A stretch of 64,000 nt of DNA from Treponema sp. (lineage in GTDB: Bacteria; Spirochaetota; Spirochaetia; Treponematales; Treponemataceae), in contig JAKSLX010000002.1 of the NCBI GenBank assembly GCA_024400915.1, positions 1 through 64,000 of the forward strand. Reading direction: 5' to 3'. Below are positions 51,011 to 59,603 of the stretch, piece by piece; position 1 is the first letter of the stretch, and each line of letters starts with the position of its first letter. The translations under genes and the position numbers were made by a program. Under the pieces are notes generated by a model that saw nothing but the letters and a program-made list of their open reading frames with translations, made no database searches and had not been told where the DNA came from.

Positions 51011-52168
51011 ATGCCTAATCAGATAGCTACAAGCGCATTTTCCTTTTTTGGCAGTGGCGCTATAAAAAATTTAATGGATATCATCAGGAACCGCGATTTT
51101 CAGCGAATTCTTGTTATAACAGACGGTTCTGCTGAGGAAAGTGGAGCTGCAAAAAAGATAACATCTCTCATTGCTAAGAACAAGCTGGTTTATCAGGTTT
51201 TTGACCGCGTAAATATGGCTGCTACGGTAAATAACGTTAAGGCTGCTGTAGAAGCCGCCAAGTCATTCCGTGCTGATGTTCTTGTTGCTCTTGGATCGGG
51301 ATCCGTAATGGATACGGCTAAGGCAGCTGCAGTCCTCCTTGGAAATCCAGACATCATCGATGCCCGTAAGCTTGAAGGCCGTGATAAGTCAAAGAAGCCT
51401 GCAATTCCACTCTATCTTGTTTATTCTTCAGTTGGAAATGCTCGTGGTTTTGGCTACGATGTAATGCTTGATGATGAAGCTCAGCGCAAGAAGATTGAAT
51501 GTTTCGATGTTCATGCTCTTGCAGATGCCGTTATCTGTGATTCTGACATTTTTGCATCTTCAAAAGATTTTGCGGTTTCTTCAATGGCTCTCATTGCTTC
51601 TTCTGTAGAAGCTCTTGTTTGCAAGGAAGCTTGGCTCATGACAGACATCAATGCCGTAGAGTCAATCAAGATAATTGCAGAAAACGTTAAGGATGCTGTC
51701 AAGGGAACAGCAGCCGCAAACAGCGCAAAGGAACAGATTCTTTACGGCCAGTATCTTGCAGGTCTTGCAGTTTCAAACAGCAGTGCAGGTCTTGCAACAG
51801 CAATGGCAAATGCCCTTGAAGCCGCAAACGGAGCTCCTGCAAAACTTACATCTGCGCTTTTGCTTTCGGCTGTAATGCAGCACAATGCCGCAGCAAGTGG
51901 AACTAAGTATAAAGATATTGCCCTTGCCCTTGGAGCAAAAATTTCTGCTACAGCAAAGCCAGATGCCTACAGAAAGGCAGCTGTTGCAGCAGTTGAAAAA
52001 CTTGCAAAGGACCTTAAGCTTCCAAAGGTAATCGAAGGACTTGAACTTACAAAGGATGATTTGGAATTCCTTGCAGACAATGTAATGAAGAGCACATTCG
52101 TTGAATCAAATCCAAAGGCTGTTACAAAGAAAAAGGTAATCGACCTTTATAAGACTCTTATAAAGTAA
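51011..52168 (+). CDS. Iron-alcohol-dehydrogenase family protein lacking metal ligands
   Basis: 385 residues aligning along their length with FucO-type Fe-ADHs (nucleotide motif GSGSVMDTAKA at 95-105; 'QILYGQYLAGLAVSN'). The four metal ligands of the family (D196, H200, H263, H277 in E. coli FucO, from recall) correspond to Ala193, Ser197, Asn267 and Ala277. The 'TTAGTGSE' segment has become 'YSSVGNARGF'. So classical metal-dependent dehydrogenase activity is unlikely. It is strongly expressed-looking (good promoter, ribosome site, terminator) and monocistronic. A structural, binding or new catalytic role is open. Confidence 0.8.
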   Translation: MPNQIATSAFSFFGSGAIKNLMDIIRNRDFQRILVITDGSAEESGAAKKITSLIAKNKLVYQVFDRVNMAATVNNVKAAVEAAKSFRADVLVALGSGSVMDTAKAAAVLLGNPDIIDARKLEGRDKSKKPAIPLYLVYSSVGNARGFGYDVMLDDEAQRKKIECFDVHALADAVICDSDIFASSKDFAVSSMALIASSVEALVCKEAWLMTDINAVESIKIIAENVKDAVKGTAAANSAKEQILYGQYLAGLAVSNSSAGLATAMANALEAANGAPAKLTSALLLSAVMQHNAAASGTKYKDIALALGAKISATAKPDAYRKAAVAAVEKLAKDLKLPKVIEGLELTKDDLEFLADNVMKSTFVESNPKAVTKKKVIDLYKTLIK

Positions 52169-52190
52169 AAACTAGATTGAGTGAATAAAG

Positions 52191-52233
52191 AATCCCGCAC
52201 GGTGTTTTATTACATTGATGCGGGATTTTTTTT
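52191..52233 (+). terminator. Terminator of the iron-ADH-like gene
   Basis: AATCCCGCA/TGCGGGATT stem, 19-nt loop, then T8. Confidence 0.9.
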
Positions 52234-52246
52234 GCTATACAGCTTT

Positions 52247-53173
52247 TTATTTTATGCCTGAAACATTTCTCAGCTGACCTTCAAGGTCGTAATACAGCTT
52301 TGTGTTTTTGAATCCGTTTTCCTTCATTATTCTTTCAGTTTCTTCTGCATTGTATTCACCTGTTTCAAGGATGAGCATTCCACCTGGAATCAAGAATCTG
52401 TAGGCCTGTGGAATAAGGTTTCTGATGAGTGCAAGTCCGTCATCGGTTCCGCTAGGTTTTCCTTCAAGGGTAACATCTCCGTCCAAGGCAAGACGAGGTT
52501 CGCTTCTACCATCTTTTAAAAGTTCAGTTGTCTCAGATGCTGGTACATAAGGCGGATTTGAAACTATGATGTCGTAGATGCCAACTTTTGCATGACCAAG
52601 ATTGTCAAAAAGGTTAGTCTGTACGAAATTAAATTTCTGTCTCTGTGCTTTTGAAAGAAGTCTGTCGGCATTTTCTTTTGCAACGGCAAGGGCTGCAGAA
52701 CTTATGTCGCACATGGTAAAGCCCGGGAGATGTTCCTTTGAAATTGTACCGTCGGATTCGGAAAGGAATTTCATCAGGCTGATTCCAACACAACCACTTC
52801 CAGTGCACATGTCGCAGATGTTGAATATTCTTGGCTGCCTTGTATATTCATCAATTATCCAGTTGGAAGAATTTTCTACAAGAATTTCCGTATCTGGTTT
52901 TGGAATGAGAACATCAGGAGTTACATTGAAGTCGAGACCAAAGAATTCCTTATGTCCTGTGATGTAGGCAATCGGCAGCCCTGTCTTTCGGTTTGCGATA
53001 GCTTCTGCAAGTTTTGCTTCCTGTTCTTCTGTAAGTTCAAGATCCCTGTTAAAGAGGATGAATGTCTTGTCCTTCTGTAAAATCCATTGGAGCAAAACAT
53101 CTGCATCAAGGGCAGGTGAAGGAGATGTGGTAAGTTTTTCTATTGCTGTCTGTTTGAACTGCTGGATTGTCAT
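52247..53173 (-). CDS. prmC: Release factor glutamine methyltransferase PrmC
   Basis: 308 residues. Methylates the GGQ glutamine of release factors. SAM-binding 'ICDMCTGSGCVGISLMKFL' and catalytic 'DIIVSNPPYVPASE' (NPPY), with N-terminal helical domain ('GLPIAYITGHKEFFGLDF'). Next to its substrate gene prfA, as in most bacteria, but separated by a hairpin with a U run. Residue content is intact. Confidence 0.95.
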   Translation of the reverse strand: MTIQQFKQTAIEKLTTSPSPALDADVLLQWILQKDKTFILFNRDLELTEEQEAKLAEAIANRKTGLPIAYITGHKEFFGLDFNVTPDVLIPKPDTEILVENSSNWIIDEYTRQPRIFNICDMCTGSGCVGISLMKFLSESDGTISKEHLPGFTMCDISSAALAVAKENADRLLSKAQRQKFNFVQTNLFDNLGHAKVGIYDIIVSNPPYVPASETTELLKDGRSEPRLALDGDVTLEGKPSGTDDGLALIRNLIPQAYRFLIPGGMLILETGEYNAEETERIMKENGFKNTKLYYDLEGQLRNVSGIK

Positions 53174-53195
53174 ATTTTTCGGCGCTGAAATATAA

Positions 53196-53227
53196 AAAAA
53201 GCAGCAGATGTTTTTACCTGCTGCCTT
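53196..53227 (-). terminator. Terminator-like hairpin between prfA and prmC
   Basis: Minus strand GCAGCAG/CTGCTGC stem with loop GTAAAAACAT, then TTTTTTTA. It would reduce prmC expression relative to prfA. Confidence 0.75.
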
Positions 53228-53232
53228 TGTAA

Positions 53233-54309
53233 CTATTTGTCCAGTTCGTTGAACTGTTCTTCCTTTGCGTAAACGTTGAGGGCATCAAGCATGTCGTCCA
53301 TGTTGCCCATCATGAAGCCTGGAAGGTTGTGTACGCTCATGTTGATGCGGTGATCAGTGATGCGGTCCTGCGGATAGTTGTAGGTTCTGATCTTTTCAGA
53401 ACGGTCACCGTTTCCAACCATAAGCTTACGGGCTGTTGAGCGTTCCTTGTCCAGTTCTCCCTGCTTAAGGTCAAAGAGACGGGCACGCAAAACCTGCCAA
53501 GCCTTTTCCTTGTTCTTGATCTGGCTCTTCTGGTCCTGCTGAATAACAACGATGCCTGTTGGAATATGTGTCAAACGAACTGCAGAGTCTGTAGTGTTAA
53601 CACACTGTCCGCCTGGTCCACCTGCACGCATAACATCTACACGAACATCGCCTGGATTGATTGTAATGTCTGCTTCTTCTGCTTCTGGAAGAACTGCAAC
53701 TGTAACTGTGGAAGTCTGAAGGCGGCCCTGGCTTTCTGTTGCAGGAACACGCTGAACACGGTGAACTCCGGATTCCCATCGCAATGTTCCGTAAACGAAT
53801 TTTCCGCTGATGGAAGTAACGATCTTGTTGAAACCGCCAACTTCCGTTTCCTGTGCTTCCATTGTTTCTGTCTTCCAGCCTTTGCGCTCTGCAAGGTGAA
53901 TGTACATTTCCCAAACATCGCGTACGAAAAGGGATGCTTCGTCACCACCAGCGGCTGAACGGATTTCAAGGATGATGTTCTTTTCATCAAGTGGATCAGG
54001 TGGAATCAGCTTAAGCTTGATCTGTTCTTCCATCTGAGGTTTCTTTTCTTCAAGAGCCTTCAATTCTTCACGGGCCATTTCCTTCATTTCAACATCGTCT
54101 TCCATAGTAATCATTTCTGTGGAATCCTTGATGCCCTGGAGAATTTTCTTATATTCGGCATAAAGTTCGCAAACTTCTGTAAGGTAGCCGTTTTCTCTCA
54201 TTGTGTCCTTGTATTTCTTCTGGTCTTTAACAAGATCAGGATCCATTACAAGTTCCTGCACTTCCTTCAAGCGCTTTTCACATTCGTCGAGTTTTTTGAT
54301 TAAATCCAT
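53233..54309 (-). CDS. prfA: Peptide chain release factor 1
   Basis: 358 residues. Recognises UAA/UAG stops. The catalytic GGQ is in 'MRAGGPGGQCVNTTDSAVRLTHIPTG', and the anticodon-like region has 'RVPATESQGRLQTST' (PxT motif of RF1 rather than SPF of RF2). The N-terminus MDLIKKLDECEKRL is the family start. A leaderless-type promoter precedes it. Followed by prmC. Confidence 0.96.
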   Translation of the reverse strand: MDLIKKLDECEKRLKEVQELVMDPDLVKDQKKYKDTMRENGYLTEVCELYAEYKKILQGIKDSTEMITMEDDVEMKEMAREELKALEEKKPQMEEQIKLKLIPPDPLDEKNIILEIRSAAGGDEASLFVRDVWEMYIHLAERKGWKTETMEAQETEVGGFNKIVTSISGKFVYGTLRWESGVHRVQRVPATESQGRLQTSTVTVAVLPEAEEADITINPGDVRVDVMRAGGPGGQCVNTTDSAVRLTHIPTGIVVIQQDQKSQIKNKEKAWQVLRARLFDLKQGELDKERSTARKLMVGNGDRSEKIRTYNYPQDRITDHRINMSVHNLPGFMMGNMDDMLDALNVYAKEEQFNELDK

Positions 54310-54317
54310 AGAGAAAA

Positions 54318-54346
54318 AATATATAGGTTTTACTGCAAAAAATCAA
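54318..54346 (-). promoter_or_regulatory. Promoter of prfA, leaderless type
   Basis: Minus strand TTGATT (54341-54346), 17-bp spacer, TATATT (54318-54323), eight bases to ATG at 54309. No Shine-Dalgarno. Confidence 0.55.
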
Positions 54347-54443
54347 ATGCCGCAGCCCACCTCGTTCATTATATATTTCTTGATTTATGGAAATTTGTGA
54401 AATAAAATTATGGTTGTAGAGTATATATATGTGGAGGTGTATT

Positions 54444-55166
54444 GTGAAAAAGAATTTATTGAACGCTGTCAGGATATTTTCTGTCCTTATGATGGCTGCA
54501 TTTGTTTCATGTTCAAAGGATAGTGATGATCCTATTATTCCTCTTGGGCCTGTAAAGGGAGCTGGAGATTACATCAGAATAGTCAGAAATGGTGAACCTA
54601 CGCTAAACGATGTTGTTTTCAAGATTAGTGATGGAACTACTCAGTCTAAATATAACTGTACTCTGGCTCAACTGGATAATTTTGCCGTTTATTATGGTTG
54701 TTCCGATATTCTAAATTTAGACTCTGGAAAGTTTATTACTAATCAAATGACAAGTGGTGGTGGAAGTAACGGACGTTTTTCATGGGATATCGAGTTTACT
54801 GAAGCCGGTAAGGATTATAAGTTCAGTCTTTATTCCTATTCAGAAGGAGAAACTTTTTTGGATTGCATAAAGGTTGGCATAGAAGGAAGTCCTGACAAAA
54901 CAATAAATGTTAGTGAAGAGCTTAAATACACCCTTGGAAGAAACGCGGGAAATTTCACTGTCAGCGGAATCACCGATGAACTGCTTGCCCTTGGAACTTC
55001 CGAATTGAAATCCAAAATTACAGTAAAGGCAGGAAAAGAAATCGGATCAAATAATATTCAGTGGACTCCGGTCGATGACTTTGAGGTAAAAGTTAGTACA
55101 AGTAAAATAAATATATTGTTCACCTATGATAATTCTAAATATCAGATTAATCTTTCAAAGTCTTAA
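54444..55166 (+). CDS. Hypothetical lipoprotein
   Basis: 240 residues. The signal 'LMMAAFVSC' marks a lipoprotein; the mature protein is beta-rich and starts SKDSDDPIIPLGPVKGAGD. Not recognised. The start is GTG at 54444, supported by GGAGG 6 nt upstream; ATG at 54429 would bypass that site. Composition is more AT-rich and Ser/Asn-rich than neighbours, like the lipoprotein at 36004, which suggests an accessory surface protein. It ends in a terminator that overlaps the convergent rarA 3' end. Confidence 0.65.
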   Translation: MKKNLLNAVRIFSVLMMAAFVSCSKDSDDPIIPLGPVKGAGDYIRIVRNGEPTLNDVVFKISDGTTQSKYNCTLAQLDNFAVYYGCSDILNLDSGKFITNQMTSGGGSNGRFSWDIEFTEAGKDYKFSLYSYSEGETFLDCIKVGIEGSPDKTINVSEELKYTLGRNAGNFTVSGITDELLALGTSELKSKITVKAGKEIGSNNIQWTPVDDFEVKVSTSKINILFTYDNSKYQINLSKS

Positions 55167-55199
55167 TAAACCATTGTTTTTTTGATGGTTGTCTTTAAG

Positions 55200-55241
55200 C
55201 CTCCTGGAATCAAGATTGAATTTCAGGAGGTTTTATTTTTT
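55200..55241 (+). terminator. Terminator of the 54444 lipoprotein gene
   Basis: CCTCCTG/CAGGAGG stem followed by TTTTATTTTTTTT. It overlaps the last ten codons of rarA on the other strand. Confidence 0.85.
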
Positions 55242-57603
55242 TTCCGATTACAATAATTGAATTTTTTACTTTCCAGTTGAAATTCTGTTTCTGGGCTGTT
55301 CTTTCAAAAAGTTCCTTGAACTTCATCAGGCTGTCATGTCCGATTTTTTCAGCCATGAATTTTCCATATGCTGAATTTTTGGTGTCAAACCAGCGGTCAA
55401 GTTCGGCTTTTGAAATTTTTCTTCTCTCAACCTGGACAAAAGGAATCACATTGCAGGAAAAATCATTCGAATTGAAAAACCCTTCAATTGTATTTTCATT
55501 CCAGTTGAACAGGGGATTTTCACTGTCGCTGAAGAATTCCTTCTCCGCCTTTTCAAGTTTTTCAACGATCATAAGGTCTTCATCTGTCATTACGGATCTG
55601 GCAAATGAACTTTCTTCAACAAGGCGCGACATGTGCTGTCCGCCACAAGGAATTATCTGGCTCAAGATGATCCTGAAATTATCAGCAAGCATGCCTTTTT
55701 CTTTCAAGGCTGTAAAAGTTCCGGCTGCATTGTCCATATCATTTTTTGTGGCAAATATATTTCTTGCAAAAAATCTGTCGATTTCAATGTCTCCAAAATT
55801 TCCTATTGCATTTTCCAGGTTTCCATCTGCCCAGAGATTACCAGCCGACTGAACTGTGTATTCCGGCTGGTCAAGTTCTGCAAGGGTAGAGGAATACTGC
55901 TTCAGTGTATCCATTCCTTTTTCTGTCCTGCAGATTCCGTAGACATGACCTTCAGGAGTTTTTCTTATTAGGTCAAAAACCAGAAGTCCGTCATCTGCAT
56001 TGACCACAAGGCATCTGTGGTGCCGTAAAATTTCTGCAGATGAAATCATTGCATTGCGGGTTTCTAGGAGAATCTCTGCACGGTTAAGTTCGGTCCTAGC
56101 CTTCCATGCATTTTCTGCACGGTTCAAGCTTGCATTGCGGTTTTTGTCTTCAGGGGTGAATGTAAGGTTTTCTTCGGTCTTTTCAAATCCTGCAAAATGA
56201 CCTGCCTTTGCCCACCAGTCGGAAATAGGATTTACCGTAAGGTTTTCTGTATCGTCGGCATCTTCAAGAATAGCAGCAATCTGTGCTTCCCTGCGGCTAA
56301 GAACATCTCCGCGGATTTCGCCTTCGTATCCCTGTTCTGATGGAGTGTAGAAAACTCTGCCTGTAAGGGCATCAGGAAGATACTGCTGTGCAACCCAGTG
56401 GTCGCGGTATGCGTGAGGGTAAAGGTATCCCTTGCCGTGACCAAAGCCTTCTGCATCGCGGTTGTTGTCCTTTAAATGGTTTGGAACTTCCACATCTTCC
56501 TTTTCGACTGCAGACATGGCGTCAAAAAATGCCATGCTTGAATTTGATTTTGGAGCTGTTGCCAGGTATAGGGCTGCATGTGCAAGAAAATAATTTCCTT
56601 CAGGAAAGCCAACCCTGTCAAAGGCAGCGGCGCAGCTTTCAACAACCTGAATTGCTCTTGGATCTGCAAGCCCCGTGTCTTCACAGCTGGAAATAAGCAT
56701 GCGTCTGAAAATGAAGTGGGGATCTTCTCCAGCCTTTACCATTCTTGCAAGCCAGTAACAGGCTGCATCAGGATCGCGCCCTCTAAGGCTTTTTATGAAT
56801 GCAGAAATGATGTCGTAGTGATAGTCGCCGTCGCGGTCATAGAGAACAACTTTTTTCTGGATGCTTTCTTCGCAGGCTTCCTTGGAAATATAGATTTCTG
56901 ATCCAACCAATGGAGGCCAGGATTCTGGCGTTGTCTCAACTGCAAGTTCAAGGGCGTTCAAAAGGGAACGGCAGTCACCGTTGGCAGTTTCTACCAGATG
57001 CTCAAGGGCACCTTCTTCAAATGTTACCTTGTAGTTTCCATAACCCCTTTCCTTGTCATTGAGGGCCTGGGTCGCTGCAAAAATCAAATCTTCCTTTTCA
57101 AGAGATTTCAGCTGGAAAACTCGGCTGCGACTAACAAGAGCCTTGTTGACTTCGAAGAAAGGATTTTCTGTTGTTGCACCGATCAGAATTATTGTTCCGT
57201 TTTCAACCCATGGCAAAAGGGCATCCTGCTGGCTTTTGTTCCAGCGGTGAACTTCGTCTACAAAGAGGATTGTCTTTCTGCCGTAAAGATTTTTTTTGTC
57301 TTCCGCTTCCTTGATTGCATCGCGAATGTTTGCAACGCCCGTAAGGACTGCATTCAGGGTAATGAAGTGCGAGCTTGTATGGTTTGCTATTACACGGGCA
57401 AGTGTTGTTTTTCCAGTTCCAGGTGGACCGTAAAAAATTACTGATGTAAGCTGGTCTGCCTGAATGGCACGGCGTAAAAGCCGTCCTTTGCCGACAATAT
57501 GACTCTGTCCAATATATTCGTCAAGGGAACGAGGCCTCATGCGGGAAGCAAGAGGCTCATGGGATTTTAAGGCTGCTGTCTGGAAAAGAACGTCGTCGCT
57601 CAT
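55210..57603 (-). CDS. rarA: RarA/MgsA-type AAA+ ATPase with methyltransferase-like C-terminal extension
   Basis: 797 residues against about 440 for ordinary RarA. Residues 1-440 are the clamp-loader-like ATPase that acts at stalled replication forks: 'PLASRMRPRSLDEYIGQSHI', Walker A GPPGTGKTT (59-67), Walker B 'LFVDEVHR', 'GATTENPFFEVNKALVSR'. Residues 460-797 are extra; 530-557 read 'RCLVVNADDGLLVFDLIR' and 'EGHVYGIC', the pattern of a SAM-methyltransferase motif I, though key residues are altered. The start at 57603 has CGGAG upstream and overlaps the upstream lipoprotein stop. The function of the extension is unknown. Confidence 0.88.
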   Translation of the reverse strand: MSDDVLFQTAALKSHEPLASRMRPRSLDEYIGQSHIVGKGRLLRRAIQADQLTSVIFYGPPGTGKTTLARVIANHTSSHFITLNAVLTGVANIRDAIKEAEDKKNLYGRKTILFVDEVHRWNKSQQDALLPWVENGTIILIGATTENPFFEVNKALVSRSRVFQLKSLEKEDLIFAATQALNDKERGYGNYKVTFEEGALEHLVETANGDCRSLLNALELAVETTPESWPPLVGSEIYISKEACEESIQKKVVLYDRDGDYHYDIISAFIKSLRGRDPDAACYWLARMVKAGEDPHFIFRRMLISSCEDTGLADPRAIQVVESCAAAFDRVGFPEGNYFLAHAALYLATAPKSNSSMAFFDAMSAVEKEDVEVPNHLKDNNRDAEGFGHGKGYLYPHAYRDHWVAQQYLPDALTGRVFYTPSEQGYEGEIRGDVLSRREAQIAAILEDADDTENLTVNPISDWWAKAGHFAGFEKTEENLTFTPEDKNRNASLNRAENAWKARTELNRAEILLETRNAMISSAEILRHHRCLVVNADDGLLVFDLIRKTPEGHVYGICRTEKGMDTLKQYSSTLAELDQPEYTVQSAGNLWADGNLENAIGNFGDIEIDRFFARNIFATKNDMDNAAGTFTALKEKGMLADNFRIILSQIIPCGGQHMSRLVEESSFARSVMTDEDLMIVEKLEKAEKEFFSDSENPLFNWNENTIEGFFNSNDFSCNVIPFVQVERRKISKAELDRWFDTKNSAYGKFMAEKIGHDSLMKFKELFERTAQKQNFNWKVKNSIIVIGKKIKPPEIQS

Positions 57604-58760
57604 TAGTCTCCGTCGCGGTTCCATTCACCGTTTGCTGGGCAGCAGTAGAGACCTATATTTTCATATGAATCAGAACTTGAAGAAATGGAAGCGTAAATTG
57701 TAGATGCACAGTAAAGATCAGTCTGAGCCATAGGTTTTGTCTGGTCAAAAGCATATACCATATATACGTGTTCCGAAATTACGCTGTTTCCGTTGTTGTC
57801 GAATGAAACATTTCTGTCTGTAGGTACTTTTGTTGTTTCGTCAATTCTTGATCTTTCAAGTCCGCCGTTTGTACCGTAGAAAAGGTAGTCGCTTGTAAGT
57901 GTAAGTGAAAGAACGCTGTAATTTGTTTTGAAAGTGTAACTTGCATTGTCAGCAGGATTTTCCGTGTAATGGATTTCATTGGAGTATGTAACGCTGTTGG
58001 TTGAGCCTGTTGTATATGACTCTGCGTAATACAGATATTTTTCGTTTGAAGCAAGGGCGTAATACTTTGAGAACCAGTCCTCACCCTTAAATTTTACACA
58101 GTTGATGATTTTTGAAGCATCGTTTCCAATGATTTTTCCATCAGTTGCCTGTTCTGTTGGAGCGCTTTCTCCGTTGAGCTTGTAAATCTTTTCACGGATA
58201 TTTGTATAGGCATTTCTTCCGGTCTCCGGTGTTTCTCCCGTTCCAACCTTATTGTCAAAAATAATTTTTATTGAAGGGGCTTCTGAAATGCTGGTGCCGT
58301 CGGTAATAGAACTTGTATTAACCAGCTTCCATTCAAGGTCTGGGAAACCGTCAACCTTTGCAGCATAAATTTCTCTTTTGTAGTCGGCATTTGCACCGTT
58401 GTCGTCTTCTTCGTAGTAACTTGCCAGTGCATAGACATAGGAATCATCAGCTGCAAGCCAGTGAACTCTGTTGCTTACGTTGAATTCGCTTGAGCCTGAA
58501 ACAGGCATCGATGTGCTCTTCCATACTTTTCTTCCAGTTTCACTTAAAGTTTTGGCTTCCTTTCCGTAAATGCTGCCGTTTGCAAGAAAAAGATAGTTTC
58601 CGCAGCGAACGATGTGGGAAATGTCTCCGTTAAGTCCACTGCTGTCTATTGCAACTTCTTTTTCAATAAGAGAATAGATATTGTCATAGCAGGAAGTAAA
58701 CATAAGACCTGCTGTAAGTGATATTGCAGAAACAAAGGCAAAGAATCTATTTTTTTTCAT
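57603..58760 (-). CDS. Lipoprotein with beta-propeller-like repeats
   Basis: 385 residues. Lipoprotein signal ends 'LMFTSC'. The rest alternates short beta-strands with 'GNYLFLANGSIYG', 'DDSYVYALASYYEEDD', 'NEKYLYYAESYTTG', 'TSDYLFYGTNGGLERS', a repeating pattern that suggests a beta-propeller. No enzyme motif seen. It overlaps the rarA start and follows the beta-barrel gene by 23 bp, so the three look cotranscribed. Ligand or partner unknown. Confidence 0.65.
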   Translation of the reverse strand: MKKNRFFAFVSAISLTAGLMFTSCYDNIYSLIEKEVAIDSSGLNGDISHIVRCGNYLFLANGSIYGKEAKTLSETGRKVWKSTSMPVSGSSEFNVSNRVHWLAADDSYVYALASYYEEDDNGANADYKREIYAAKVDGFPDLEWKLVNTSSITDGTSISEAPSIKIIFDNKVGTGETPETGRNAYTNIREKIYKLNGESAPTEQATDGKIIGNDASKIINCVKFKGEDWFSKYYALASNEKYLYYAESYTTGSTNSVTYSNEIHYTENPADNASYTFKTNYSVLSLTLTSDYLFYGTNGGLERSRIDETTKVPTDRNVSFDNNGNSVISEHVYMVYAFDQTKPMAQTDLYCASTIYASISSSSDSYENIGLYCCPANGEWNRDGD

Positions 58761-58783
58761 TATGCTATCCTTGTAATACTTTT

Positions 58784-59476
58784 TTAGAACATGTATCTGG
58801 CACAGAAATCAACTGTCCAGAAATGACCGTATTTGTTCTCTTCTCCGCTATGGTGAATAGAATTGAACTGTGGAAGGAACATGTACGAGGTTTCAAGACC
58901 AATGGTCCAGTTTTCTGAAAGTCTGAAATGAGCACCAGCCTGTGGTTTTAATACTAGACCCGGGAAGTAGTTTTTTCCATTGTAAGATTCCCATGCGGCA
59001 CCAATACCCATGGAAACCGGAAATGAAAATCTGTCCATTGTTGGTTCGTAAGTTCCCGTAATCAAAATAGGAACAGTATTGAAGGAATGGCTTCCGATTG
59101 TAATGTTGAATCCGAAACCAAGGTCTACGCCGAGTGCAATTTTTGAAGTGATGAAGCTGTGGTATCCGATGGAACCCTGTCCACCTATTTTAAGCTGGGA
59201 GTCTCCGCTGATAACGCTTGAAGCATCAGGAAAATTCAACGGGTATGAAGTTCCAAGGGAAAGCCTTATGTACTGGTCTCCCGGAAGATGCATTCCATAG
59301 TCAAAGAAAATGTCGTCTCCGTCATCTTCTTCCATATAGTCATCGTCTGAATCATCATAATTTTCTTCTGAATCGTCGGTTGCCTGATTGAACTGAATTT
59401 TTGGCAGATTTGCCTGTGCAAATGCAAAAGAAAAGGCAGTAAGACATACTGCAAGAAGTGTTAATATACGTTTCAT
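58784..59476 (-). CDS. Small outer-membrane beta-barrel protein
   Basis: 230 residues. Signal peptide (1-20, ending FAFAQ) is followed by a very acidic stretch (about 33-55: DDSEENYDDSDDDYMEEDDGDD). Alternating amphipathic strands then follow, ending in an aromatic residue (CARYMF), the usual C-terminal signal of barrel proteins. Its size suits an 8-stranded OmpW/OprG-like barrel, as described for some T. pallidum proteins. The acidic segment may bind cations. Divergent from folD. Confidence 0.65.
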   Translation of the reverse strand: MKRILTLLAVCLTAFSFAFAQANLPKIQFNQATDDSEENYDDSDDDYMEEDDGDDIFFDYGMHLPGDQYIRLSLGTSYPLNFPDASSVISGDSQLKIGGQGSIGYHSFITSKIALGVDLGFGFNITIGSHSFNTVPILITGTYEPTMDRFSFPVSMGIGAAWESYNGKNYFPGLVLKPQAGAHFRLSENWTIGLETSYMFLPQFNSIHHSGEENKYGHFWTVDFCARYMF

Positions 59477-59603
59477 AAATTATCCTATGGCAATTTGTTG
59501 TTTTTTACTATAATATGCCGAATTATAGAGTTTTTAGTCTATTTTTTCAACAATTTACATACTGTGTATCATTTATAAAATAAAGAGATGGAGGATAGGT
59601 TAC

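Noticed and set aside
59477..59603. Folate-type riboswitch upstream of folD
   Set aside because: No conserved riboswitch core or long structured leader is visible; only a promoter and ribosome site.
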